NCBI GenBank assembly: GCA_947632485.1
Contig: CANRPJ010000005.1
Coordinates: 62,001-126,000, forward strand
DNA length: 64,000 bases
Reading direction: 5' to 3'
Origin: an uncultured Muribaculaceae bacterium
GTDB taxonomy: Bacteria; Bacteroidota; Bacteroidia; Bacteroidales; Muribaculaceae
Shown here: piece after piece, positions 26,156-35,677 of the stretch
Layout: the number at the start of each line of letters is the position of its first letter
Numbering within the stretch: the first letter of the stretch is position 1
Program-made: the position numbers and the translations under genes
Notes under the pieces: model-generated
The model's input: the letters and a program-made list of their open reading frames with translations, nothing else
What the model was told of the DNA's origin: nothing
Databases searched by the model: none

Positions 26156-26292
26156 GATACTCTTTTCTACATGACCAAACAAATCTCGAAATAATTAATT
26201 CAATCAGAGTCACTGCGATCAAGATGCTTATCTTTTAATCTTTAGATTGAAGAAATAATCACTCTTTTTGGGGAACTCTCGTAGTAAACTGC

Positions 26293-26610
26293 TATATTTG
26301 CAAATCCGTTGGGGAGAAATCCGACGGTGCAAAAGGCATTTAGCTTAGTTCTGTTTCTAAAATCGCCAAATTATAGACTGAAGAACAAAGCGAAGAGTGC
26401 CCCTTTTGCTGTATTCGTTTATGACGGAGCAGAATCTAATCTGTCCCACATCATACGCGATATGGCGTGGGGTGATTATTTTCTTCCGTTCTTTCAGTCA
26501 GCGTGTTTGGCGATACGTAGAAACGAGGACGCGAGCAAAAATCAAGCTCCGCGCCTTTTGTATTATGCCAACTAATAAATGCCGAGTTCGGCGGAGCTTG
26601 CAAGCACAAA
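26293..26610 (+). ncRNA. Structured leader RNA candidate upstream of the SHOCT cassette
   Basis: The long gap 26156-26632 contains a -7 box TATATTTG at 26293-26300 (TTTG at 26267-26270). At the predicted 5' end a hairpin forms between CCGTTGG (26306-26312) and CCGACGG (26321-26327). Near the 3' end a perfect 10-bp pair, CAAGCTCCGC (26543-26552) and GCGGAGCTTG (26591-26600), closes a 38-base loop. Two overlapping open frames here are in different registers, lack a start context, and are unlikely to be proteins. A long structured leader or a non-coding RNA is the simplest reading. Family membership cannot be assigned from sequence alone. Confidence 0.4.
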
Positions 26611-26632
26611 TATTTTTGTTATTAAAAGTAAG

Positions 26633-27418
26633 ATGAAAAAAAGTGTCAGTATTTTATTATTCTCAACGTTGAATTTGGGAAATCAGTGTTTCGCCCAATC
26701 ATCAGTTGAAGAATTTAATCCGAAAGTTGAAGAATTGAATCCGAATCAAGGCACTATGTTATTAATGTTGGTTGTCTTGACTATTATTGGACTAATATTT
26801 ATAAGCTTTAGAGAAAACAAGTTATTCAAAAGTCATCACCCAGAATATCAAGGAAAAATCCTGTGGACTCTTATAGTATTTCCTATCTGGATTATGATAA
26901 ATTCAATTTTTGACGCATTTGTACTATTATTTTTATCAGATTCTTTGACTTTTGAGTTTGAAGTAAGGCGGATTAAGTCGATTTTTACAATTCTTAATCC
27001 TATTGTTATTTTGTATTTGTGGTTTAAAATCAGAAATTTAGTTCAAAATTTTAGTGTTTCAAAAGTGAAAATCCTAAAGCAATTCGTTATCTTTTTATAT
27101 GGTTATATAATATTGTCTTCATTAATTGTGAATTTATCTCTTCTTGGTGAGAACAAAGATTATAGTGTTGTTAATGAAACTCAAACTAAAGTATATTGGT
27201 TGATAAGTTGTGTAGTTATAATTACTATTTTATACTTCTCTATTCGAAAGATTAATAAATTATCTCAGCTTAATCTTAAAGATGTAAGGAGCGATAAAGG
27301 AAATTCTGTGGACAAATATAATAAATTGGTTAATCTAGATAAATTGTATAATGCAGGAATCCTAAATCAGGAAGAGTTTGAAAAAATTAAAAAAGAAATA
27401 CTTGATACTCATAAATAA
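26633..27418 (+). CDS. SHOCT-domain multi-pass membrane protein
   Basis: The start at 26633 gives 261 residues beginning MKKSVSILLFSTLNLGNQCFA, a signal-like segment. Five further hydrophobic segments follow (around 40-60, 77-103, 117-135, 145-170, 185-205). The C-terminus (KLVNLDKLYNAGILNQEEFEKIKKEIL) is a SHOCT module, a short helical hairpin found on many unrelated proteins and thought to mediate interactions. The gene is markedly AT-rich compared with its surroundings. It is the first of three SHOCT genes spaced 2 and 26 bases apart, all probably one transcript. Function is unknown. Confidence 0.7.
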   Translation: MKKSVSILLFSTLNLGNQCFAQSSVEEFNPKVEELNPNQGTMLLMLVVLTIIGLIFISFRENKLFKSHHPEYQGKILWTLIVFPIWIMINSIFDAFVLLFLSDSLTFEFEVRRIKSIFTILNPIVILYLWFKIRNLVQNFSVSKVKILKQFVIFLYGYIILSSLIVNLSLLGENKDYSVVNETQTKVYWLISCVVIITILYFSIRKINKLSQLNLKDVRSDKGNSVDKYNKLVNLDKLYNAGILNQEEFEKIKKEILDTHK

Positions 27419-27420
27419 TT

Positions 27421-27801
27421 ATGAATGACTTTGGTAATTCAATGGCAGTTAGAGCTATTGTTGGTGCATTAATTGGTTGGTTAATCTTTTATGCAGCTAT
27501 CGTAATGATATTTGGGTCGCCAGAAGGTGAATCAGATAGGAAATTATGTATATTTCTTTCTATGGCTCCTGGGGTTATAGTCGGTATTATTACGGCCTAC
27601 GTTTCATCAAAGAGAGAAGATAAAAATGAAGAATATTCACCCTTTCATCGTAACCAATCTATAAAGTATGAATCAGAACAGAGTAGAGAAAAGACAATGA
27701 TGGATCAGCTATTGGATTGGAAAAAATTGAAGGATTCCGGTATTATAACAGAAGAAGAGTTTGCGAGCATCAAAAAGGAGATGCTGAAAAAGGGATTTTA
27801 G
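27421..27801 (+). CDS. Small two-helix membrane protein with C-terminal SHOCT domain
   Basis: The 126-residue protein has two hydrophobic segments (about 10-33 and 43-63), a polar linker with many charged residues, and a SHOCT module at the end (MMDQLLDWKKLKDSGIITEEEFASIKKEML). It starts 2 bases after the previous stop. Taken with its neighbours it suggests a membrane complex whose members share the same interaction module. No enzyme motif is visible. Confidence 0.7.
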   Translation: MNDFGNSMAVRAIVGALIGWLIFYAAIVMIFGSPEGESDRKLCIFLSMAPGVIVGIITAYVSSKREDKNEEYSPFHRNQSIKYESEQSREKTMMDQLLDWKKLKDSGIITEEEFASIKKEMLKKGF

Positions 27802-27827
27802 AAAGCGAACTTAATAAGTTAGAAATA

Positions 27828-28898
27828 ATGAATAAAGAAACGTTTGATAAACTCAATCGATTGGCTGAATTGTACGATCAAGGTATTTTGACGCCAAATG
27901 AGATGAGAGAAGAAAAAAGGAAAATTTTGGGTGAAGTGGGTAAGACCCAAATATTTAAGGAGAAACGTAATACGTCTCAAAAGACGGATAAATTAAAAGA
28001 TTCTCCTGAGAGGAATAAAAGACTAATACTTTTTGTTGGTATTGGGCTTGTGCTGATTGTTGGATTGTGCATTTTCTTCTACTTTCAGAACTTTAAGATT
28101 CTCACACAAGAAGAAAACTCAGAAAACATAGAAGAGTCATCTGCTCATTATCTTAATATTTTAGAAGATATTGCAAAAGATTGTGATATTATAGTGGGAG
28201 AAATATATGATGATGTGCATTACATTGTATATCGCGAGATGGGAATTACCTGGTATTGGGATTTCGATTCTGATCCTGTCCACATAGCGCCTTACTCAAA
28301 AAAGTTTACTGTAAGGTCACTGAAGGTGAATGAACAAAACGGAAAGGTATATATAACTGATAGACCTGATAAAACGGAATCTGAAATTGTGTCAGCATTA
28401 CAAAATCGAAATAAATTGCGTACGATCGGCGAATGGATTTATTCCGGCAATTATTTAGTAAGATTTGGCCCTAATCCGTTGGCTTTCCGCTTTGAAGACG
28501 GAGTGATGCATTTAGAAGAAATAACAAAAAAGGGAAAGAATAGAGTCACTAACAATCCGAGTATAGTAACAGACAGTGATTATACAACTTCAATTCATCT
28601 TGAATATAGATCTTTCTGGATTGATAGCCTTGGTGACCGAATGTGTGATAGAGCAGATAGTCGTAATGACTTAGCATATGAAAAGTCATGGCATTTAATG
28701 AGAGGAGGAATCCCTTTTAAATGGGAAGGCATAATTACTCCTACAGGTGATATTCTTATGGATGACAACTTAGGAATAGGTGACGAAATTAGAATTCCGA
28801 TTAGATCGTTGGGTACGGAAGATGAGATTAGTTACATAGATAGATTTCTTTCAATTGAAGATGAGGAACTGAAAAAAGAGTTGATGAACTCTAATTAG
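27828..28898 (+). CDS. Single-pass protein with N-terminal SHOCT-like domain and large C-terminal domain
   Basis: The ATG at 27828 gives 356 residues. An N-terminal SHOCT-like module (FDKLNRLAELYDQGILTPNEMREEKRKIL, about 6-34) is followed by a basic linker, one membrane helix (about 65-87) and a C-terminal domain of about 260 residues that I do not recognise. By the positive-inside rule the SHOCT end would be cytoplasmic and the large domain outside. Here SHOCT is at the N-terminus, while the two upstream proteins carry it at the C-terminus. The longer frame reaching back to 27717 overlaps the preceding gene and lacks a good start. Confidence 0.7.
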   Translation: MNKETFDKLNRLAELYDQGILTPNEMREEKRKILGEVGKTQIFKEKRNTSQKTDKLKDSPERNKRLILFVGIGLVLIVGLCIFFYFQNFKILTQEENSENIEESSAHYLNILEDIAKDCDIIVGEIYDDVHYIVYREMGITWYWDFDSDPVHIAPYSKKFTVRSLKVNEQNGKVYITDRPDKTESEIVSALQNRNKLRTIGEWIYSGNYLVRFGPNPLAFRFEDGVMHLEEITKKGKNRVTNNPSIVTDSDYTTSIHLEYRSFWIDSLGDRMCDRADSRNDLAYEKSWHLMRGGIPFKWEGIITPTGDILMDDNLGIGDEIRIPIRSLGTEDEISYIDRFLSIEDEELKKELMNSN

Positions 28899-28939
28899 AG
28901 AGTCCTCATAATAATGTCCTATTCATTTGAATAGTGTTT

Positions 28940-29108
28940 GTTGACTACAAGCTACACTATATGATACACTCGATATATGAGGTCTTTCTACAGCTTAATA
29001 GTGAGATCTACGGTTACTTCAACTACCTGAAGAGTACTAACATCGTAGTTTCATGAAAGCTTGCCGATATGATAATTTATCATAGCAAGTACCTATACTA
29101 TATAATAG
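28940..29108 (+). pseudogene. Eroded 3' end of a second glutamate dehydrogenase gene
   Basis: From 28940 the sequence aligns without gaps to the 3' end of the intact gdhA (20818 onward) for 110 bases, with about 78 identities counted by eye; a one-base deletion follows. The translation starts VDYKLHYMIHSIYE, against VDDKLHYIMHSIHE in GdhA, and continues GYFNYLKSTNI, against GYLNYMKGANI, before a stop. Only about the last 55 codons remain; upstream similarity is lost where the AT-rich cassette begins. A terminator hairpin follows directly, as expected for a gene end. Confidence 0.75.
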
Positions 29109-29109
29109 T

Positions 29110-29141
29110 GAAGTCGTGCAGCGAAATGTACGACTTCTTTT
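29110..29141 (+). terminator. Intact terminator after the gdhA remnant
   Basis: GAAGTCGT (29110-29117) pairs with ACGACTTC (29130-29137), followed by TTTT. It now terminates the SHOCT transcript. From here to the tRNA promoter (29142-29307) nothing else is visible apart from AT-rich sequence. Confidence 0.8.
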
Positions 29142-29307
29142 CCCATTTTATAGTGTTAGCATTGAGTCTAAAGTCAATACCGGCACTTTTGATATTGCAA
29201 AGATACTTATTTTTATAAAAAAATCTTTCTTCAAAAAGCTTATTTCCGACGAATTGCGGGAGCTGAAACTTTCTTGGGAATTTTTTGGAGCGAAAAACGG
29301 CGGCGAA

Positions 29308-29339
29308 TTTGCGGGATACAGGATAATTTCGTAACTTTG
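29308..29339 (+). promoter_or_regulatory. Consensus promoter of tRNA-Thr
   Basis: TTTG (29308-29311), 20 bases, TAACTTTG (29332-29339) is a full match to the Bacteroidetes housekeeping promoter. A short hairpin AGCCC-TCAT-GGGCT (29351-29364) lies in the leader before the tRNA. Confidence 0.85.
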
Positions 29340-29372
29340 CAGTCGCAAACAGCCCTCATGGGCTTTGCATCA

Positions 29373-29448
29373 GCCGCAATAGCTCAGTCGGTAGAGCATT
29401 TCATTCGTAACGAAAAGGTCGTGGGTTCGAGTCCCACTCGCGGCTCCA
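29373..29448 (+). tRNA. tRNA-Thr (anticodon CGT)
   Basis: The 76-base gene folds as a cloverleaf: acceptor GCCGCAA/TCGCGGC, D-arm GCTC/GAGC, anticodon loop TTCGTAA (anticodon CGT, codon ACG), T-arm GTGGG-TTCGAGT-CCCAC, and an encoded CCA at 29446-29448. Two stem positions are A-C mismatches: the sixth pair of the acceptor and the last pair of the anticodon stem (TTTCA/CGAAA). All other pairs are Watson-Crick. It lies 17 bases before ridA and may share its transcript. Confidence 0.93.
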
Positions 29449-29465
29449 GACTAAAACTTCCGGTT

Positions 29466-29840
29466 ATGAAGAAGGAAATTTCAACCTCTTCGGCTCCCGG
29501 CGCTATCGGTCCTTACAGTCAGGCCGTGGCTGCTTGGAACCTTATTTTCGTATCTGGTCAGCTTCCCATTGATCCTGAAACAGGTGCTATGCCTGAAGGT
29601 ATTGAGGCCCAGACAGAGCAGTGTATAGCTAACGTGAAGGCTATTCTGCATGAGGCCAGGGCTACGCTCGACAATGTGGTGAAAACTACTGTGTTCCTCT
29701 CCGACATGAGCTTGTTCGGAGCCATGAACGAAGTCTACAGCCGCCATTTCGGTAAGCCTTATCCTGCTCGCTGCGCTTTCGCAGTGAAGGAGCTCCCGAA
29801 GAAGGCTGATGTGGAGATAGAGGTTATTGCAGCCCTTTAA
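29466..29840 (+). CDS. ridA: RidA family reactive intermediate deaminase
   Basis: From the ATG at 29466 the protein has 124 residues, typical of RidA, which hydrolyses reactive enamine and imine intermediates made by PLP enzymes. Diagnostic motifs: GAIGPYSQAV at the N-terminus, FVSGQLPIDPETG, and the catalytic arginine in YPARCAFAVKELP. The frame stays open upstream through the tRNA to 29274, but that part is not coding. It has no separate promoter after the tRNA, so co-transcription with tRNA-Thr is likely. Confidence 0.94.
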   Translation: MKKEISTSSAPGAIGPYSQAVAAWNLIFVSGQLPIDPETGAMPEGIEAQTEQCIANVKAILHEARATLDNVVKTTVFLSDMSLFGAMNEVYSRHFGKPYPARCAFAVKELPKKADVEIEVIAAL

Positions 29841-29918
29841 GGCGCTGCAGAATATCCTTAAGCGCTGGCTTCCACAGCACCTTCGCCGCTTCTTTTAGCC
29901 GACGGACTCGCCTTTTCG

Positions 29919-31661
29919 GTGGGTTCGAGGCTTTTGTTTGCTGATGCCTCTCTGGCGGTTGCGCCCGGAGCAAAGATCGGGCTTGTGGGGCGTAATGGCG
30001 CCGGTAAATCTACTCTGCTGTCGATTCTTGCCGGAGCTACTGAGCCGGAAGCGGGCACCGTGACCTTGGCTGATGCGGTCAGCGTAGGTTATCTTCCTCA
30101 GGAACCGGAGTTTGATCTGGATAAGAGCATTCTTGACAATGTAGTGCCTCCGGCTCGTAATGCCGACGACTGGACGGCTACTGACAGAGCCCGCCAGATG
30201 CTCGGGCATCTTGGGCTTCACGATGTAGAGAGGCTGCCGGCCGGTATGTCGGGCGGAGAGTTGAAGCGTGCAGCTCTGGCGCGCACTTTGCTGCGCGAGC
30301 CTGATGTGTTGCTCCTCGATGAGCCAACCAACCATCTGGATCTTGAGGCAGTAGAATGGCTGGAGGATTATCTTTCGCGTAGGAAAGCGGCTTTGGTAAT
30401 GGTGACTCACGATAGATATTTCCTCGATCGCGTGTGTAACCGGATAGTGGAGATCGATCGCGAGCAGCTGTTTGCCTACGAGGGCAACTACAACTACTAT
30501 TTGCGCCGGAGAGCCGAGCGTATGGAGGCGCTCACAGCAGATCTCGCCAGGGTGTGCAATCTGCTGCGCACTGAGGCGGAATGGATGCGGAGGCAGCCGC
30601 AAGCGCGCGGAGGAAAGGCGAAATATAGGATTGACCGGTTCCACGAACTGGAGCAGAGGAGTAAGGTCGATCTGCGTGAGCGTGACGTGGAGCTCGGTGT
30701 GAAGGCTGTATATATCGGCTCCAAGATATTCGAGGCCAAAGGGTTGACAAAGGCTTTCGGATCGAAGACGTTGCTTAAGGACTGGAGCTATACGTTTGCC
30801 AGAGGGGAGAAGGTGGGCATCGTAGGCGGAAACGGTGTCGGTAAGACTACCTTTCTACGCATGCTTATGGGGGAGCTTGCGCCTGATAGCGGAGAGATTG
30901 AGGTGGGCTCTACAGTGAAATGGGGCTACTACAGCCAGCAGGGTATGACTGATTTCGACGGCTCGAAGAAGGTGATCGATGCCGTGAGAGAGGTAGCCGA
31001 GGAGGTGAGGATTGACGATAAGACACGTCTTTCTGCATCGGCTTTCCTGTCAAGATTTCTCTTTTCCCCTGCTGACCAGCAGAAATATATCGCCACGCTG
31101 AGCGGTGGAGAGAGGCGTAGGCTGTATCTGGCTACGGTGCTTATGAAGAGTCCTAATTTTTTGGTGCTCGATGAGCCGACCAATGATCTCGACATCATGA
31201 CTCTCAGCATTCTGGAGGATTATCTGGCGGAGTTCGGAGGCTGTGTGATAGTAGTGAGCCACGACAGGTATTTCCTCGACCGGATAGCCGACCATTTGTT
31301 CGTGTTTGAAGGTGAGGGCAAGGTGCGTGATTTCCCGGGCGACTATTCCACCTATCGCGCCGCGAAGCGAGAGGAAGAGAAGGAGCGGGAGCGAATGGAG
31401 CAGCAGGCGAAACCTTCTGTCGAGAGGGTGCGCACCGAGAAGAAGCCCCGTCTGAGCTTTAAGGAGCGCAAGGAGCTTGAGGAACTTACCGCCGAGCTGG
31501 AAGCGCTTGAGACAGAACGCAAGGAGCTGGAAAAGGTTCTTTCCGAGGGCACTCTTAGAGGCACCGAGCTGCAGGAGGCTTCTATGAGAATCGGAGAGCT
31601 GGTAGAGGAAATAGATGAAAAAGAGCTCCGTGCACTGGAGCTCATGGAGAAATCGGAATAA
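29919..31661 (+). CDS. ABC-F family ATPase, Uup-like
   Basis: Two ATPase domains are present: Walker A GLVGRNGAGKST with signature MSGGELKRAAL and Walker [12 protein letters not shown]; then GIVGGNGVGKTT, LSGGERRRLYL and [12 protein letters not shown]-terminal charged coiled coil (about 510-580) is the Uup-type extension. ABC-F proteins act on ribosomes; Uup-like ones also bind branched DNA. The start is a problem: the first possible start is GTG at 29919, but the same frame is open back to the TAA at 29859 and reads LLLADGLAFSV directly before it, which is the first strand expected of the domain. There is no ATG, GTG or TTG in that part. Confidence 0.88.
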   Translation: MGSRLLFADASLAVAPGAKIGLVGRNGAGKSTLLSILAGATEPEAGTVTLADAVSVGYLPQEPEFDLDKSILDNVVPPARNADDWTATDRARQMLGHLGLHDVERLPAGMSGGELKRAALARTLLREPDVLLLDEPTNHLDLEAVEWLEDYLSRRKAALVMVTHDRYFLDRVCNRIVEIDREQLFAYEGNYNYYLRRRAERMEALTADLARVCNLLRTEAEWMRRQPQARGGKAKYRIDRFHELEQRSKVDLRERDVELGVKAVYIGSKIFEAKGLTKAFGSKTLLKDWSYTFARGEKVGIVGGNGVGKTTFLRMLMGELAPDSGEIEVGSTVKWGYYSQQGMTDFDGSKKVIDAVREVAEEVRIDDKTRLSASAFLSRFLFSPADQQKYIATLSGGERRRLYLATVLMKSPNFLVLDEPTNDLDIMTLSILEDYLAEFGGCVIVVSHDRYFLDRIADHLFVFEGEGKVRDFPGDYSTYRAAKREEEKERERMEQQAKPSVERVRTEKKPRLSFKERKELEELTAELEALETERKELEKVLSEGTLRGTELQEASMRIGELVEEIDEKELRALELMEKSE

Positions 31662-31676
31662 GGTTCCGGAGTTTTA

Positions 31677-31976
31677 TCAGTCGGCTACGTAATAGTCTAC
31701 GCAGGAGCGACTTTCTTTCAGGGGGGCGACAATTGAGGCCGCAGCTACGTGCGCAGGATGCTTGGCGTATACAGCTACGTCTTCCATTGTTGGCACTACG
31801 GCTGTGAGCACCACGTCCCAGTCTTCGGCAGGGTTCTCATTAATGCCGACCTCCATTGATTTGAGAACCTCAATCTGCTCCGGCAGAGCGAGAAGCGCGT
31901 CGCGGAAAGCTTCGGCTGCTGCCTTACGCTCCTCGGCTGAGCCCCTGAGCTTGAAACTAACAATATGTTTAACCAT
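31677..31976 (-). CDS. Dabb-family stress-responsive protein
   Basis: The 99-residue protein is a single alpha/beta barrel of the Dabb family: MVKHIVSFKLRGSAEERKAA at the start, then SMEVGINENPAEDWDVVLTAVV and YAKHPAHVAAASIVAPLKESRSCVDYYV. Members form dimers and are often described as stress responsive; a substrate is not established. It ends 15 bases from the opposing ABC-F gene and starts 31 bases upstream of... the next minus-strand gene lies on its 5' side, so the ABC-F2 gene at 32008-33627 may be co-transcribed with it. Confidence 0.85.
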   Translation of the reverse strand: MVKHIVSFKLRGSAEERKAAAEAFRDALLALPEQIEVLKSMEVGINENPAEDWDVVLTAVVPTMEDVAVYAKHPAHVAAASIVAPLKESRSCVDYYVAD

Positions 31977-32007
31977 AGTAATTTGCTTAATATGAATAGA
32001 ATAAATC

Positions 32008-33783
<1,776 letters not shown>

Positions 33784-33820
33784 CTAAAGCATTTTGAGTA
33801 ACACAAAAACAAAAAAAGAA

Positions 33821-34471
33821 ATGAAGAAGTATCAGCTTAATGCCGAGCCTCGCGCTGAGGTAGGCAAGAAGTCAGTGAAGGCTCTGCGCGCAGAGGGAAA
33901 GATTCCCGCTGTGCTTAATGGCGGCAAAATCGTGAATCTGCCCTACGACGGTCAGCTCGAGGTAGGCGAAAAGCTCGTGGAGATTGGCAATGGTCGTGGT
34001 ATCATCACTACTGACATCGCAGTGAAGCAGGAAGATGTGCGCAAGCTTATCTATACCCCGGAGATTTTTGAAATCGAGATGGATCTTAACGGCCGCAAGC
34101 GTATGGCTGTAATGAAAGAGATTCAGTTCCAGCCCGTAAAGGATACAATTCTCCATATCGACTTCATGGAGGTTCAGCCTGAGAAGCCCATCGTAATGGA
34201 AGTACCTGTGCAGATTGAAGGCCACGCTGAAGGTGTCAAGGCCGGTGGTAAGCTCTCGCTCTCCATGCGTAAACTTAAGGTGAAAGCTCCTTATACCGAG
34301 ATTCCTGAGCGTCTGGTAGTAAATGTAGATAATCTGGGTCTTGGTCAGTCGCTGGCAGTAGGTGACCTCCATTTTGAAGGCCTCGAACTGATGAATGCTA
34401 AGAACGCTGTGGTTTGTGCCGTGCAGCTCACTCGTGCAGCCCGTGGCGCAGCAGCAAAGGCAGATCAGTAA
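33821..34471 (+). CDS. rplY: Ribosomal protein bL25 (TL5/CTC form)
   Basis: From the ATG at 33821 the protein has 216 residues, the long CTC form with the 5S rRNA-binding L25 domain (about 1-95: MKKYQLNAEPRAEVGKKSVKALRAEGKIPAVLNGG) and a C-terminal TL5-type domain. An upstream in-frame ATG at 33794 follows no ribosome signal and would add nine lysine- and threonine-rich residues. It is first in a cluster with pth and hslR, a common bacterial order. Confidence 0.94.
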   Translation: MKKYQLNAEPRAEVGKKSVKALRAEGKIPAVLNGGKIVNLPYDGQLEVGEKLVEIGNGRGIITTDIAVKQEDVRKLIYTPEIFEIEMDLNGRKRMAVMKEIQFQPVKDTILHIDFMEVQPEKPIVMEVPVQIEGHAEGVKAGGKLSLSMRKLKVKAPYTEIPERLVVNVDNLGLGQSLAVGDLHFEGLELMNAKNAVVCAVQLTRAARGAAAKADQ

Positions 34472-34517
34472 GAATTATTTGGCAGATCTGCAGGAATGCG
34501 GATTGGTGCCTGACACA

Positions 34518-34568
34518 GCGGGGGAACCGGGGTCTTTGCCCAATGGTGCCCCCGCATCTTTTCTCTTT
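34518..34568 (+). terminator. Terminator-like hairpin between rplY and pth
   Basis: GCGGGGG (34518-34524) pairs with CCCCCGC (34549-34555), with an inner GGG/CCC pair, followed by ATCTTTTCTCTTTT. It should terminate or attenuate rplY transcription before pth, whose ATG is at 34577. Confidence 0.75.
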
Positions 34569-34576
34569 TAATAGCG

Positions 34577-35209
34577 ATGTGGCATTTTCTGAAAAGATTA
34601 TTCCGGTCTTCGCAGGCTGCCGCACAGCCTAATGACGACGAAGAAGAAGTGAAAAAGTTTCTGATAGTAGGTCTTGGCAATATAGGACCCGAATATGTCG
34701 GTACGCGCCATAATGCCGGCTTCATGATAGCTGATGAACTGGCGGGTAGCGATTCTTTCCAGTCATGTCGTTATGGCGATATGGCTCGCGTAAGAGTGAA
34801 GAATTGTGAGCTGATGGTTCTGAAGCCCTCTACCTTTATGAATCTCAGCGGGGTAGCCGTGCGGTGGTGGATGAATCACGAGAAACTTCCTCTTGAGAAT
34901 CTTCTGGTGCTGGTAGATGATCTTGCTCTTCCGTTTGGCACCATACGGTTGAGGGGAAGCGGAAGCGATGCTGGCCACAACGGGTTGAAAAATATAGCCG
35001 AGCAGCTCGGAACGAATGCCTATGCGCGTCTACGCTTCGGAATCGGCAATGACTTTCAGCGTGGTGGCCAGATAGATTTTGTGCTCGGATCTTTCACTCC
35101 TGAAGAAAAAAGCCTGCTCCCGGAACGCCTGAAGGTGGCTTCAGAGGCTGTAAAAGCATTCTGCCTGAGTGGAATCGGATTCGCAATGACTCACTATAAT
35201 AACCGCTGA
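34577..35209 (+). CDS. pth: Peptidyl-tRNA hydrolase
   Basis: Pth releases tRNA from peptidyl-tRNAs that drop off the ribosome. The 210-residue protein has the family core [27 protein letters not shown], with the catalytic histidine in TRHNAGF, then [10 protein letters not shown] and [28 protein letters not shown]. An N-terminal extension of about 27 residues ([27 protein letters not shown]) precedes the core; an internal start there is possible but no better candidate is visible. hslR follows 6 bases later. Confidence 0.94.
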   Translation: MWHFLKRLFRSSQAAAQPNDDEEEVKKFLIVGLGNIGPEYVGTRHNAGFMIADELAGSDSFQSCRYGDMARVRVKNCELMVLKPSTFMNLSGVAVRWWMNHEKLPLENLLVLVDDLALPFGTIRLRGSGSDAGHNGLKNIAEQLGTNAYARLRFGIGNDFQRGGQIDFVLGSFTPEEKSLLPERLKVASEAVKAFCLSGIGFAMTHYNNR

Positions 35210-35215
35210 TCCGTC

Positions 35216-35647
35216 ATGGCAAAAGCTGAAGAAAGAATCGATAAATGGCTATGGGAGATGCGCGTATTCAAGACGCGCACCGTAGCTACTGATGCCTGCA
35301 AGAAAGGGAGAGTGATGATAGGAGAGACCTCCGTGAAACCGTCGCGTACTATAAAACCGGGCGACGTAATAAGCGTAAAGAAACCACCTGTCACTTATAC
35401 ATTCAAGGTGCTTGGTTTTCCTCCCGGGCGAGTTGGGGCTCGCCTTGTAGCGGAGTACCTGGAAAATCTTACTCCGAAGAGTCAGATGGATCTTCTTGAG
35501 ATGGCCCGTATCTCAGGCTTCGTTGACCGTCGCAAGGGTCTTGGGCGTCCTACAAAGCGTGAAGGCCGTGAGCTGGCATCGTTTAAGGAAGAAGCTTTCT
35601 TCCTTGATTGGGACGATGATTTTGATGATGACCCGGAAGCAGAGTAA
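35216..35647 (+). CDS. hslR: RNA-binding S4 domain protein, Hsp15-like
   Basis: The 143-residue protein has an N-terminal S4 domain (RIDKWLWEMRVFKTRTVATDACKKGRVMIGETSVKPSRTIKPGDVISV, about 7-56) and a charged C-terminal tail ending in an acidic run. Hsp15 binds 50S subunits carrying nascent chains after abortive translation, in line with its neighbour pth. The spacing (6 bases) indicates one operon. Confidence 0.9.
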   Translation: MAKAEERIDKWLWEMRVFKTRTVATDACKKGRVMIGETSVKPSRTIKPGDVISVKKPPVTYTFKVLGFPPGRVGARLVAEYLENLTPKSQMDLLEMARISGFVDRRKGLGRPTKREGRELASFKEEAFFLDWDDDFDDDPEAE

Positions 35648-35677
35648 CCCTTTCTTGTCATCGCTTCTATTAATGTG

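Noticed and set aside
26309..26636. Two overlapping small proteins upstream of the SHOCT genes
   Set aside because: The frames are in different registers over the same DNA, lack a good start, and the DNA shows long-range base pairing; treated as RNA instead.
29274..29465. N-terminal extension of RidA
   Set aside because: The open frame passes through the tRNA-Thr gene and its promoter; RidA begins at 29466.
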